A stretch of 64,000 nucleotides of DNA from assembly GCF_003994475.1 (NCBI RefSeq), contig NZ_RZNY01000011.1, positions 62,001-126,000 of the forward strand, given 5' to 3'. The notes beneath the pieces were generated by a model that saw nothing but the letters and a program-made list of their open reading frames with translations, searched no databases and was not told the DNA's origin. The DNA comes from Paenibacillus anaericanus (GTDB taxonomy: Bacteria; Bacillota; Bacilli; Paenibacillales; Paenibacillaceae). Of this stretch, positions 18,583-27,327 are shown in pieces. The translations under genes and the position numbers were made by a program. How positions within the stretch are numbered: the first letter of the stretch is position 1; every line of letters starts with the position of its first letter.

Positions 18583-19164
18583 TTATTTGCGAGAAACAGT
18601 TAAGCCATTCATTACAAACTCGGCCATGTATTCCATAATATGCGGGAAATGTTCGACCCCAATTTCCTCCTTATGTGTATCCATATTGATAATCGCCGTA
18701 AAAAAAGCCATTATCAGCTCAATATCAAGATCATCCCTTATTTTCCCTTCTGTCTGCCATTGTTTGAACAACTCCACAAAACTACCATACATGAAATCAA
18801 CCTTATCTATTCCTTTCTCTTCGCGGTATTGCTGCTCCAACTTTCCAAAGACGTCTTTGTTATACCATTGTCTTAATATCGGATTTGAGTTCATACCCGT
18901 TATATTTAATGCTATTAACTTCTTGAGTAACTTTAAAGGATCATCATTTAAGTCAATGGAGTCCATGATGCTTTTCTTCAGCTTCACGTTTTCTTCTAGA
19001 AAAATCTCCATAAACAACTTCTCTTTAGATGAGTAGTAATTATAAAATGTACCTACTGCTATACCTACCTCTTTTGTAATGTTTGATACGTTGGTATCTT
19101 TAAATCCTTTGATACTGAACAGTTCTTTCGCGTTATTAAAAATGGCCAGTTTTTTATCTTCCAC
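18583..19164 (-). CDS. TetR-family regulator of the flavin/Fe-S cluster
   Basis: A 193-residue regulator. The N-terminal helix-turn-helix is clear (TNVSNITKEVGIAVGTFYNYYSS). The C-terminal ligand domain is helical and not assigned to a subfamily. The start is GTG at 19164 with GGAGGG seven bases upstream. Matching 24-base palindromes lie on either side of the gene, one before its own start and one before the downstream apbE remnant, so it most likely represses both itself and that operon. Confidence 0.9.
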   Translation of the reverse strand: MEDKKLAIFNNAKELFSIKGFKDTNVSNITKEVGIAVGTFYNYYSSKEKLFMEIFLEENVKLKKSIMDSIDLNDDPLKLLKKLIALNITGMNSNPILRQWYNKDVFGKLEQQYREEKGIDKVDFMYGSFVELFKQWQTEGKIRDDLDIELIMAFFTAIINMDTHKEEIGVEHFPHIMEYMAEFVMNGLTVSRK

Positions 19165-19229
19165 GTCGTTGCCCTCCGTTTACTAAATCTACTGTAATTT
19201 ATAGAAATTAACTTATAACTCCAGAAAAT

Positions 19230-19253
19230 GAACGAATATTTTTTTATTCATTC
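19230..19253. promoter_or_regulatory. Putative TetR operator before tetR
   Basis: GAACGAAT-N8-ATTCATTC, identical in spacing to the site at 18512-18535 and differing in one of 16 arm bases. It lies 66-89 bases before the tetR start. Confidence 0.7.
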
Positions 19254-19404
19254 AGATTGTAGCATGGAATTTCCTTTCTGTCATTATGACGAAACAGAGT
19301 ACCTCCCAGTTATCATTAATAAAATTTTCATGTGCATGGTCGAGAGGAATAAATCTCTTGAAGCCAGGAAATCTTAAAGGCAATACTTCATAAAAGTCCT
19401 GAGG
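19252..19404 (-). pseudogene. Possible short gene remnant, unknown family
   Basis: An open stretch of about 50 codons on the minus strand reads like real protein (FPGFKRFIPLDHAHENF, then NDNWEVLCFVIMT), with a composition unlike random antisense. It has no ribosome site, and its 5' end runs into the CAP lipoprotein gene of the opposite strand. I do not recognise the family. It may be the tail of a lost gene. Confidence 0.3.
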
Positions 19405-19414
19405 AGGTTGGTAT

Positions 19415-20131
19415 ATGATAAGAATTATCGTGTTAGCCGTATTCATACTGCTAACAGGTTGTACTTCAAATAGCGATATGTCAGCAAAACAAGTGGCTCC
19501 AGAACCAACAAAATCGAATGTTCAGGCTCATGTTAATAAACATAATGCTACACAAACTACGAATAGTACACAGGCATCATCAACAGCAACATCGAGAACA
19601 GGCAATTCATCTTTTAAGGCGAAAGGAATACCTTCAGACTTTTGGGATCTGATTAAATCCCCGGCTGAAAATCCAGTTAATCAGACACCTACCAATAATA
19701 CTCCAGAAAAGGTACCCTCTCCCACTGATAGAACAGATCAGGCACAGGGTGACACAACAAATTCTTCTATCTTTGCGCAACAGGTTCTGAATTTAGTTAA
19801 TCAAGAAAGGTCCAAAGCAGGACTCGGTTCCTTGAGTATGGACGGAGAATTATCAAAAATGGCTATGGCCAAGGCTCAGGACATGTATAATAACAACTAC
19901 TTTGATCATAATTCACCAACCTATGGATCTCCCTTTGATATGATGAAGGAATTTGGGATTTCCTTTAATTCAGCTGGTGAAAATATTGCCAAAGGCCAAT
20001 CGACTCCTACACAGGTTATGAAAGATTGGATGAATAGCCCAGGGCACAAAGCCAACATTTTGAAGAAAAGTTATACTCATATCGGTATTGCTTACTATAA
20101 TAATGCATGGGTTCAGGAATTCACTGGATAA
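19415..20131 (+). CDS. CAP/SCP-domain lipoprotein (YkwD-like)
   Basis: A 238-residue lipoprotein: short signal with lipobox LLTGC, a Ser/Thr/Asn-rich linker (residues 20-125) and a C-terminal CAP domain starting VLNLVNQERSKAGLGSL. Conserved CAP features are YFDHNSP, SAGENIAKGQ, VMKDWMNSPGHKANIL and a terminal THIGIAYY. Bacterial CAP domains of this type occur in envelope and spore proteins of unclear biochemical role. GAGGAGG lies before the ATG. It is a single-gene unit with its own terminator. Confidence 0.92.
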   Translation: MIRIIVLAVFILLTGCTSNSDMSAKQVAPEPTKSNVQAHVNKHNATQTTNSTQASSTATSRTGNSSFKAKGIPSDFWDLIKSPAENPVNQTPTNNTPEKVPSPTDRTDQAQGDTTNSSIFAQQVLNLVNQERSKAGLGSLSMDGELSKMAMAKAQDMYNNNYFDHNSPTYGSPFDMMKEFGISFNSAGENIAKGQSTPTQVMKDWMNSPGHKANILKKSYTHIGIAYYNNAWVQEFTG

Positions 20132-20167
20132 TTGCTATATGGGATGTCACTAAACATCAACAAACGG

Positions 20168-20211
20168 AAAAGCATCTTTTCAAGCTGATGAAGCTTGGAA
20201 GATGCTTTTTT
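20168..20211 (+). terminator. Terminator after CAP lipoprotein
   Basis: A long near-perfect stem (AAAAGCATCTTTTCAAGCT and its complement) with loop GATG, followed by six T. Confidence 0.8.
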
Positions 20212-20318
20212 GATGTCACTAGCCCAAATAAGTACGGGTAAACTGGAATTTTCGACAAAATATCGGTATGATTAGACAAGATTAGACAAGATCATACAAA
20301 GGAGTGGAACAAGTATTT

Positions 20319-21056
20319 ATGAAAAAGAAGTATGTAGTATTGCCATTAATTCTCTTGATATCTGTTGTTCTCTTGCTAAGTGCCTGCGGTAAGAAGGACA
20401 CGTCTGTAACAGACCAAACGGCGGGGAATACGACAGAACAGACAACACCTGTTGAACCGACACCAGAACCAACACCAACTCCGACAACTACACCAGAACC
20501 AGAAACACCAACTGAAACACCAACACCCATGAGTTGGGACAACCCTCCAGCAATGGAAATCGAAAGTGCTAAGTCCTATGAAGCTGAAGTCACGACGTCT
20601 AAAGGAACCTTCACCATCGAACTATACGCTAAAGACGCTCCAAAGACAGTTAATAACTTTGTCTTTTTATCTAAACAAGGTTTCTACAACAACGTGATCT
20701 TTCACCGTATTATTGAATCTTTTATGGTTCAGACAGGGGATCCAGAAGGTACTGGTAAGGGCGGTCCTGGATACTCGTTCGAAGATGAGAAGACAACTTA
20801 TCAATATGAGCCTGGAATTGTAGCTATGGCAAACGCTGGAGCAAATACGAATGGAAGCCAGTTCTTCATCTGTACAGGTGAGGATAGTGCCTCACTGAAT
20901 ATGCAACCGAATTACACCATCTTCGGTAAAGTTACGGATGGAATGGATGTCGTGAAAGATATTGCTGCTACCCCCGTCGAAGCAGATATAAGAGGTGAAA
21001 TGAGTTCACCAACTGAAACCATTCAGATTAAGGAAATTAAGATTACAGAGAAATAG
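20319..21056 (+). CDS. Cyclophilin-type peptidyl-prolyl isomerase lipoprotein
   Basis: About 245 residues. The signal peptide ends in lipobox LLSAC; a Pro/Thr/Glu-rich spacer (about residues 40-75, PTPEPTPTP-type repeats) leads to a cyclophilin domain. Family motifs are NNVIFHRIIESFMVQTGDP, GPGYSFEDE and GSQFFICTGE. The usual active-site Trp region reads SLNMQPNYTIFGKV. It should fold exported proteins at the outer membrane face. A GTG at 20304 overlaps the ribosome site, so the ATG at 20319 (AAAGGAG, 14 bases upstream) is preferred. Confidence 0.93.
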   Translation: MKKKYVVLPLILLISVVLLLSACGKKDTSVTDQTAGNTTEQTTPVEPTPEPTPTPTTTPEPETPTETPTPMSWDNPPAMEIESAKSYEAEVTTSKGTFTIELYAKDAPKTVNNFVFLSKQGFYNNVIFHRIIESFMVQTGDPEGTGKGGPGYSFEDEKTTYQYEPGIVAMANAGANTNGSQFFICTGEDSASLNMQPNYTIFGKVTDGMDVVKDIAATPVEADIRGEMSSPTETIQIKEIKITEK

Positions 21057-21072
21057 TACCCTAATGGTTATT

Positions 21073-21129
21073 GGAATAACAAAAGGCCTCGTTACCCTAT
21101 TATGGGTTCACGAGGTCTTTTGTTATTCC
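21073..21129. terminator. Bidirectional terminator between cyclophilin and DUF4180 genes
   Basis: A long inverted repeat with outer arms GGAATAACAAAAGGCCTCGT and near-complement, 17-base loop, placed between converging genes. T-rich flanks are present on both strands. Confidence 0.75.
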
Positions 21130-21185
21130 AAAGGTTACCGTGTAAGTTTATTATTGAGATCGGGCCACCGAAATCCAAGATCATC

Positions 21186-21551
21186 TTAACTAATGCTCAA
21201 TTTATCAAGAGCTTGTTGTTCACTCGACAAGAAAAATATGTCCTTCCCTTTGTTGCACTCATAGATAAAGTCTTTGAAATTCTTACTTGAATACTCAGAA
21301 AAATCACCAACGATTGCAATTTTTACGTGATAGTTTATAAACTTTTGTATTATATCTCCTGCGAGTCGTGTTGATAAGTTGAAAAAATCCTCGTGGATGG
21401 CTGATTTATTCATAATAATTCGATTGCAGCCAGTTTCATAATTTACGGTTGCAATCAAATCCAATGCCGACTGAACATCCGTTATCAGTATTTCACTGCT
21501 ACTTATAACGGCAATTTCTATATCTTTCTCTTTGATCTTAGTTATTTCCAT
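21186..21551 (-). CDS. DUF4180-domain protein
   Basis: A 121-residue soluble protein of the DUF4180 family. Recognisable family features are CNRIIMNKSAIHEDFFNLST, AGDIIQKFINY, AIVGDFSEYSS and FIYECNKGKDIFF. Its biochemical role is unknown; these small alpha/beta proteins often occur alone or beside regulators. The ATG at 21551 has GGAGG seven bases upstream, better than the ATG at 21557, which overlaps that site. It follows cheR on the same strand after 33 bases and may be co-transcribed with the histidine kinase and CheR. Confidence 0.85.
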   Translation of the reverse strand: MEITKIKEKDIEIAVISSSEILITDVQSALDLIATVNYETGCNRIIMNKSAIHEDFFNLSTRLAGDIIQKFINYHVKIAIVGDFSEYSSKNFKDFIYECNKGKDIFFLSSEQQALDKLSIS

Positions 21552-21584
21552 ACTCATCCTCCAATTAACCTTTCGTCATAATCC

Positions 21585-22463
21585 TCACAAATCTTGTTTC
21601 TTCTGATAGATGACTTCTTCATAATTAAAAGTCTGATAAATATCTTGGCTGGTGTTGGAAAAGATTGATTCTTTATGACCGAGACACAAGAACCCACCCC
21701 CACGGAGACTATCTAGAAATAATTGATGTACACGATTCTGCAAACCTTTGTTGAAATAGATCAGTACATTACGGCATAAGATCACATGAAAAGCTTGGAA
21801 AGATCCATCCGTAGCCAAATTGTGTTTTTCAAAAAAAATCGATTCTACCAGTTGCTGCGAAATATAAGCAAAATTCTCATCTGTAGAATAATAGTCTGAA
21901 AGATTCCGCCTACCACCTGCCAGTAAATAATTACGGTTATAAACCTTCATTCGCTGTAGAGGGATTTTACCTTGCTTGGCTGTCTCGATAGCTTCCAGAC
22001 TCATATCTGTTGCATAGATCTTTGCTCGATCTAACAACCCTTCTTCACTTAATAAGATTGCCATGGATAACGCTTCTTCACCCGTAGCACAACCCGCATG
22101 CCAAATATAAATTTGTTTGTAATCGAGGAGTTTAGGAACGACTTCTTTACGAAAAGAATGAAAAAATGAAGGATCCCGAAACATCTCTGTTACTTGAATT
22201 GAGAAATCACTAAGAATGTCAGTTATGAACTCTGGTTCATGAATAAGTTTGTTTAGTAATAGGGTCAAGGTCGGCAGCCCTTCTTTAGTCATACGCACCT
22301 TAAGACGACGATGAATATGATTAAGGCTATAATTTCGAAAGTCATGTCCAGTTAACTTATAGAAAGTCTCCACAAACAGATTCAGTTCGAAACGGTCTGT
22401 TTCTGATAGTTCAAGTGAGTCATGACTCTGGGCTGAAGGTTGATTTGGATTATCGGCCGTCAT
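21585..22463 (-). CDS. CheR-type protein-glutamate methyltransferase
   Basis: A 292-residue SAM-dependent methyltransferase. After an N-terminal helical domain (residues 25-90) comes the CheR core: VTEMFRDPSFF, the SAM loop WHAGCATGEEALSMAI, IYATDMSLEAI and CRNVLIYFNKGLQ. Substrates are normally glutamates of chemoreceptors, but here no chemoreceptor gene is nearby. It starts inside the stop codon of the hybrid kinase gene (ATGA overlap), so the two are coupled. Stand-alone CheR proteins tied to hybrid kinases suggest a non-motility signalling role; this is inference. Confidence 0.92.
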   Translation of the reverse strand: MTADNPNQPSAQSHDSLELSETDRFELNLFVETFYKLTGHDFRNYSLNHIHRRLKVRMTKEGLPTLTLLLNKLIHEPEFITDILSDFSIQVTEMFRDPSFFHSFRKEVVPKLLDYKQIYIWHAGCATGEEALSMAILLSEEGLLDRAKIYATDMSLEAIETAKQGKIPLQRMKVYNRNYLLAGGRRNLSDYYSTDENFAYISQQLVESIFFEKHNLATDGSFQAFHVILCRNVLIYFNKGLQNRVHQLFLDSLRGGGFLCLGHKESIFSNTSQDIYQTFNYEEVIYQKKQDL

Positions 22464-25168
22464 GATTTACTCAACCATACACGCATTATAGTAAACAGTT
22501 GTTCAAGATTTAATGGTTTACTAATAAAGTCCGAAGCTCCAGCTTCTAGACTTTCCATGCGATCCTGAATCATCGCTTTTGCAGTAACAGAAATGATAGG
22601 CAGTTCTGTTCGAACATTGCGAATAATTTTTATTGCATCTAATCCGTTCATTCCCGGCATCATAATATCCATGAGTACAATGTCAAAGTCCTGTTTATGA
22701 ATCAAATCAATAGCCTGCTGTCCAGTGTGAGCTGTAATAACATCCATCCCTTTACTTTTCAATGGCGGGGTTAAGGCAAGTAGATTGCGTTCATCATCAT
22801 CAACAATAAGTACACGTTTGCCTTTAAATAGAGGCGAATATACTTCAGATTCATAAGAAAGAGGTTGGATGGTCTCTTCTTCAACTTCAGAAGTGAGTTC
22901 CTCTTTCGCTGCAGCTACCATATCTAGGTTTACATCAGTTAGAAGATCAAGTTTGCTGTTGTTAATCGGAAGCATTACCGTAAATGTGCTGCCTTCGTTT
23001 TCCTTACTATCTACGTAAATGGCACCTCCCAAGAGCTTCACAAGTTGCCGAGATATAGAAAGACCTAACCCAGTTCCCCCATACTCTCGTTCAATCGTTC
23101 CATCGGCCTGATGGAAAGCTTCAAAGATGCGCTCCAAATGAGCTGCTGCGATACCAATTCCTGTATCCTTAACTATAAAACAGATCGTCTCTTGTGGAAG
23201 ATTACTATCCACTTTACACACCGATTTGTCATTCACAGATTTCTGGATTCGAAACTCTACGCTGCCTTTGTTGGTAAACTTAATCGCATTAGAAATCAGA
23301 TTTTTGAGAATTTGCTGTAATCTGCTTTCATCCGTCACTATGAGATTCGGAAGATCCGGTTCTATAATAATATTGAATTCTAACTGTTTTTTCTCTGCAA
23401 GTGAAGCAAAATGCTGGTTCATTATATGTGGAAGCTCCGTTATGTTTACGGGTTCCAGCACAACATTCATCATTCCCGCTTCAACTTTGGAAAGATCCAG
23501 AATATCATTGATCAAGTTCAAAAGATCCAGTCCACTCGAATGTATATATTTTGCGTATCCTAGTTCTTCTTCATTCAAATTTCCATTATTATTTTCTTCT
23601 AAAAATTGTGAGAACAAGAGCATACTATTCAGCGGAGTTCGGAGTTCGTGCGACATAGTAGCTAGGAATTGAGATTTGTAGTTTGAATTAGATTTAGCTT
23701 GCCTTGCATATTGCTCCATCTCAATACGGGAATTTTCAGCTTCTATAGATTTCATCAGGATGTAATGGTTCTGTTCTTCTAATTGGTTATTTACACTTCG
23801 TAGCTCTTCGGATTGAGTTTCGAGTTCTTCAGCATGAACCTGAAGCTCTTCATTCAGATGACGAGATTCACTAAACAATTTTTGAATTTCCATATGACTC
23901 AATACACTTTGCACAACGGCTCCAAATGGCTCAGCAATTTCTTTGAGAATCATTTTGTCCTTTGTCGTAAATTTATATAAGGAGGCAATTTCCAAGACAG
24001 CTAACGTTATACCTTGGAACACAATAGGCATGATATAAATAGAATGGGGAGAAGTCTCTCCTAATGCAGAATCAATCTTTACATAGTCCGACGGAACCGT
24101 ATCTAACTCAATAATTTTTTTATCCTTTGCGCTTTGCCCTACTAACCCTTCACCTAGCAGGAAGCAGTTCTTACCTATGGAGCCAGTTTCTCCAGCATAG
24201 GATGCTGTTTTGATATACATGCATGAATTATGTTGTTCACTCTGGATATATATAGCACCATATTGAAACTCAATAATAGTAGATAACTTTGCAAGGAAAC
24301 GTTCGGAAAGTTCCACGGAATCTTTAATTTCATGATACATAGTGCTCATATCCCCAACTTGATTCAAAAGAATGCTCTGTTGTTGATGCTCTTCCAGAAG
24401 CACATTCGTAGCCTTACCTAGTTCTCCGATCTCATCTTGAGTTTTTATTTGAATTCTTCTACCGGAATTTCCTCCTCCGCTAATTGCGATTTCTTGTATA
24501 GCAGTCATAATGTCCTTAATTGCTCTTACAATCGTCTTGGAAGTTACATAAGCACTGATTAACGATAAAACAATGAGCAGGAAGCCAACCACATATAAAT
24601 AAGTAACAAGCATTTTGTTATTCTGATTTTGTGCTGAGATTCGAGCTGAGGATAACTCATTTTCGATATCTCGGAAGCTGCCCACTTGAGCACGGATATT
24701 ATCAATTTGCTTAATGCCTACATTCTCATTAAAAGACTCGGCGATCAGTTGCTCAAGATTTGCTCTTTTGAGTTCAATTATGGGGTCACCATTTGTTGTT
24801 ATCCATTTAGCAATATGACTGTGTATAGACTTAAGATTTTGAATTTGCTTTGGATTGTCAGCTACTTCGTCCAATAACAAGTTATATGTATCTTCCCAGT
24901 TCAACCTCGCTTGTGTATATGGTTCCAGATAAATATTATTACCTGTAATTACAAATCCACGTTGTCCTGTCTCCATATTAATGACATGCGCTTCAAGTTT
25001 GTTCGTCAGGTCGGAGATATCCCGATCATGTTGGGTAATCATTTTGATCTCAGCTTGCATAGCGGAGATTCTGTAATGTATCATCCCAATTGAAGCAATT
25101 AAGAAAATGATTACTATAAGATACCCCACCAATATTTTCATCTGTAAATTCCATTTTATCTTTAGCAC
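22460..25168 (-). CDS. Hybrid histidine kinase (CHASE3-HAMP-GAF-HisKA-HATPase-REC)
   Basis: A 902-residue membrane sensor kinase. Order of parts: TM helix (about 9-28), extracellular CHASE3 domain (NMETGQRGFVITG), second TM (about 186-207), HAMP, GAF-like domain (about 275-425), coiled coil of E/L/Q repeats, HisKA with the phospho-His in MSHELRTPLNS, HATPase with IKDTGIGIA and EYGGTGLGLSI, then a receiver domain with VLIVDDDERN and the acceptor Asp in VLMDIMMPGMNG. The GTG start at 25168 has GAGGGAA upstream. The receiver at the C-terminus means an internal phosphorelay; no output regulator is encoded beside it, only CheR. Confidence 0.93.
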   Translation of the reverse strand: MLKIKWNLQMKILVGYLIVIIFLIASIGMIHYRISAMQAEIKMITQHDRDISDLTNKLEAHVINMETGQRGFVITGNNIYLEPYTQARLNWEDTYNLLLDEVADNPKQIQNLKSIHSHIAKWITTNGDPIIELKRANLEQLIAESFNENVGIKQIDNIRAQVGSFRDIENELSSARISAQNQNNKMLVTYLYVVGFLLIVLSLISAYVTSKTIVRAIKDIMTAIQEIAISGGGNSGRRIQIKTQDEIGELGKATNVLLEEHQQQSILLNQVGDMSTMYHEIKDSVELSERFLAKLSTIIEFQYGAIYIQSEQHNSCMYIKTASYAGETGSIGKNCFLLGEGLVGQSAKDKKIIELDTVPSDYVKIDSALGETSPHSIYIMPIVFQGITLAVLEIASLYKFTTKDKMILKEIAEPFGAVVQSVLSHMEIQKLFSESRHLNEELQVHAEELETQSEELRSVNNQLEEQNHYILMKSIEAENSRIEMEQYARQAKSNSNYKSQFLATMSHELRTPLNSMLLFSQFLEENNNGNLNEEELGYAKYIHSSGLDLLNLINDILDLSKVEAGMMNVVLEPVNITELPHIMNQHFASLAEKKQLEFNIIIEPDLPNLIVTDESRLQQILKNLISNAIKFTNKGSVEFRIQKSVNDKSVCKVDSNLPQETICFIVKDTGIGIAAAHLERIFEAFHQADGTIEREYGGTGLGLSISRQLVKLLGGAIYVDSKENEGSTFTVMLPINNSKLDLLTDVNLDMVAAAKEELTSEVEEETIQPLSYESEVYSPLFKGKRVLIVDDDERNLLALTPPLKSKGMDVITAHTGQQAIDLIHKQDFDIVLMDIMMPGMNGLDAIKIIRNVRTELPIISVTAKAMIQDRMESLEAGASDFISKPLNLEQLFTIMRVWLSKS

Positions 25169-25279
25169 GAAAGTTCCCTCACATTCATTAATAATATAGC
25201 AAGAAAAGATAGAATAGATTAATGCTTTCTATATATTAACAGTTATATCTAGATTTCAAAATAGCTACTTTGCAGTTGT

Positions 25280-25322
25280 AAAAAAACTCCCTACTCGGTT
25301 GTTATACCGATGTAAGGGAGTT
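25280..25322 (-). terminator. Chitinase terminator
   Basis: Minus-strand arms ACTCCCTTACATCGGT and ACCGAGTAGGGAGT form an imperfect long stem followed by seven T, 40 bases after the chitinase stop. Confidence 0.72.
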
Positions 25323-25360
25323 CTTTGGTGTTCACTAACCATTGCAACATAAGATATGAA

Positions 25361-26914
25361 TTATTTCACCAACCACAATGCAGGAACGTTTGAGGGTTCC
25401 CAACCAAGCAGGGAAGTATGCGGTTGGCGGCAAACGTAGGTTTTGCCAGCATAAGTTACTTCGTCGTTGACTTTGTAACTGACATTAGGAGCCCAGGCTT
25501 GCGCGCCACCTTGTGCATCGGTTGTAACACTGATATTTACACCGGACGAAACATTACCAGCAGCATCCTTGGCTTTGACTGTGAACTGGTAGCTTGTATT
25601 TGCTGTCAGCCCGCTAATTGATGCGGTAGTTCCAGTCACATTGACGGTATTCGTTCCATAAGTAACTGTATAACCTGTAACGGCAACATTATCTGTAGAA
25701 GCAGTCCAGCTCAAGCTGACGCTAGTTGAAGATTTGGAATCTGCTACTACATTCGTAGGAGCCGTTGGTGCTTGCGTGTCAGGAACTGGCGGACTCAGGG
25801 CATCCAAATAAGCGCGGTGGCTGTTAGAAAATTCAAAGTTGTTGAACTTATCCCAGTTGATGGACCATGTCATCACACCACGTAAATCAGGGTAACCGGT
25901 TGTACTACCGCGCGTTGTGTAGCTGGACAACTGTACACCTTTGATCAGGGCATCGAGTGCTTTTTGCACTTCGGCTACAGATGTGAAGCCACCCCCTGCA
26001 TTAACATTGGCTGGTAAACCGAGCACCACTTGATCCGGACGAAGTGCAGGAAAGAAACTGTTAGAATTTTTAGCAACTGGGAAGCCAGTTAATAGCATAT
26101 CTACCATAGCGACGTGGAAATCAGCAGTGCCCATATTATGGTATTGATCGTCAAGTCCTGTGATCGGACCGGAGTTATAATTCTGTACCTGTAGCCAATC
26201 GAGAATATCTCTTGTCGCATAGATGACAGGTAGATATGCACCTGCGCGGTTATCACAGCTGATGCAGCTACCACCATAAAATGAATAGCCGAGCTGTACG
26301 AAGAAAGTTTCCGGCGCCATCGTCAGGTAGAACTTATCCGTACCAAAGTGATCGTTAATCGTACGTAGTGCCGAGATTAGGTTGACGATGACCGGCGTAG
26401 TCGGGTTTTTGAAGTCACTATCCCCTGAATTCAAGAAAAGCGAGTGCCCTTCAAAGTCAACATCCAGACCATCAAAGCCATATTTCTCAATGATTGCTGT
26501 TACGGAGTTTACGAAATTATCGCGGGCTGTCGTGCTAGCAAGTTGAACTTGACCGTTCGCACCGCCGATGGATATAATAACTTTTTTTCCTTGGTTTTGC
26601 AGGTAAGCAACGTCTGATTTAAAGTCAGCGTCGGTGTATGTGTAAGGGGTGAACCCGATAGTTCCATTGGAAACACCGGATATAGGTTCAGCGAATGATA
26701 CGTTGATGACATCGAACTTAGTGGAGACGTCGCGTAGCTTGATGAACCCTGAGCCGTTATCGAAATTGTGCCAGTAACCTACAATGGTCTTACTGGATAC
26801 AGCAGCATGAGCTTTCGGTATGCTATTCGCCAGAAACTGAGGGAGTGACAGAATCAGAACTGCAATCAAAATGATAATCCATGGCTTGCGGAACGCAACA
26901 CGGTTGACGATCAT
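25361..26914 (-). CDS. Secreted GH18 chitinase with FN3 and carbohydrate-binding domains
   Basis: A 517-residue secreted enzyme that hydrolyses chitin. Signal peptide residues 1-38 (AHAAVSS). The GH18 barrel (about 42-370) opens with TIVGYWHNF, has SIGGANG and the catalytic DGLDVDFEG (Glu at about 155), and MTWSINWDKF near its end. A fibronectin type III domain follows (about 381-470, APTAPTNVVADS), then a C-terminal CBM5/12-like module (about 476-517) with WAPNVSYKVNDEVTYAGKTY. AAAGGAGG precedes the ATG. It is a single-gene unit. Confidence 0.95.
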   Translation of the reverse strand: MIVNRVAFRKPWIIILIAVLILSLPQFLANSIPKAHAAVSSKTIVGYWHNFDNGSGFIKLRDVSTKFDVINVSFAEPISGVSNGTIGFTPYTYTDADFKSDVAYLQNQGKKVIISIGGANGQVQLASTTARDNFVNSVTAIIEKYGFDGLDVDFEGHSLFLNSGDSDFKNPTTPVIVNLISALRTINDHFGTDKFYLTMAPETFFVQLGYSFYGGSCISCDNRAGAYLPVIYATRDILDWLQVQNYNSGPITGLDDQYHNMGTADFHVAMVDMLLTGFPVAKNSNSFFPALRPDQVVLGLPANVNAGGGFTSVAEVQKALDALIKGVQLSSYTTRGSTTGYPDLRGVMTWSINWDKFNNFEFSNSHRAYLDALSPPVPDTQAPTAPTNVVADSKSSTSVSLSWTASTDNVAVTGYTVTYGTNTVNVTGTTASISGLTANTSYQFTVKAKDAAGNVSSGVNISVTTDAQGGAQAWAPNVSYKVNDEVTYAGKTYVCRQPHTSLLGWEPSNVPALWLVK

Positions 26915-27327
26915 TCCTGATTTTCCTCCTTTAATAAAGAAAGGATAGCGTTTACAAAAATCTTTGTTTCTTGGCTGGTGCTACGCGGCTCCCCCCTTCT
27001 TCACTTTCTTGATTACCTGGTGAGTTGACGGACACGTCTTTCATACTTAGATCGTTTTTCTTACACCTTCATTATCAAGAAAAGGTGATCCGCGCATAAG
27101 GGATAAAATATTATAAATAGGGATATATTCCTCTAATATTGATTACCATAAAAAATGCACCTTCTAGAATTTCATCGGTTTGCCTCATAGGTTTCTCCAA
27201 TGTCTATTCTAAAAGGTGCACTATTAATTGACATTAATATCGAAATCTTGATTGAGTGATACTTAAATTTGTAAGCAATGCCCATCACCCACTGCAGTTA
27301 CAACCGAGCCGAGCATCATCTATGATG
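26915..27327. other. Chitinase upstream region and UvrA-like terminator
   Basis: This 413-base gap holds the chitinase leader and promoter side (AT-rich stretch near 27100-27150 and an inverted repeat around 27065-27095) and, at 27151-27220, the terminator of the UvrA-like gene. I see no credible gene in it. Confidence 0.5.
27151..27220 (-). terminator. Terminator after UvrA-like gene
   Basis: Arms TGCACCTT-ctAGAAT and ATTCTaaAAGGTGCA enclose a loop of about 36 bases; on the minus strand the stem ends in a T run. Confidence 0.65.

Noticed and set aside
20282..20542. Gly/Val-rich minus-strand frame opposite the cyclophilin linker
   Set aside because: It is the antisense of Pro/Thr codon repeats and has low complexity only.
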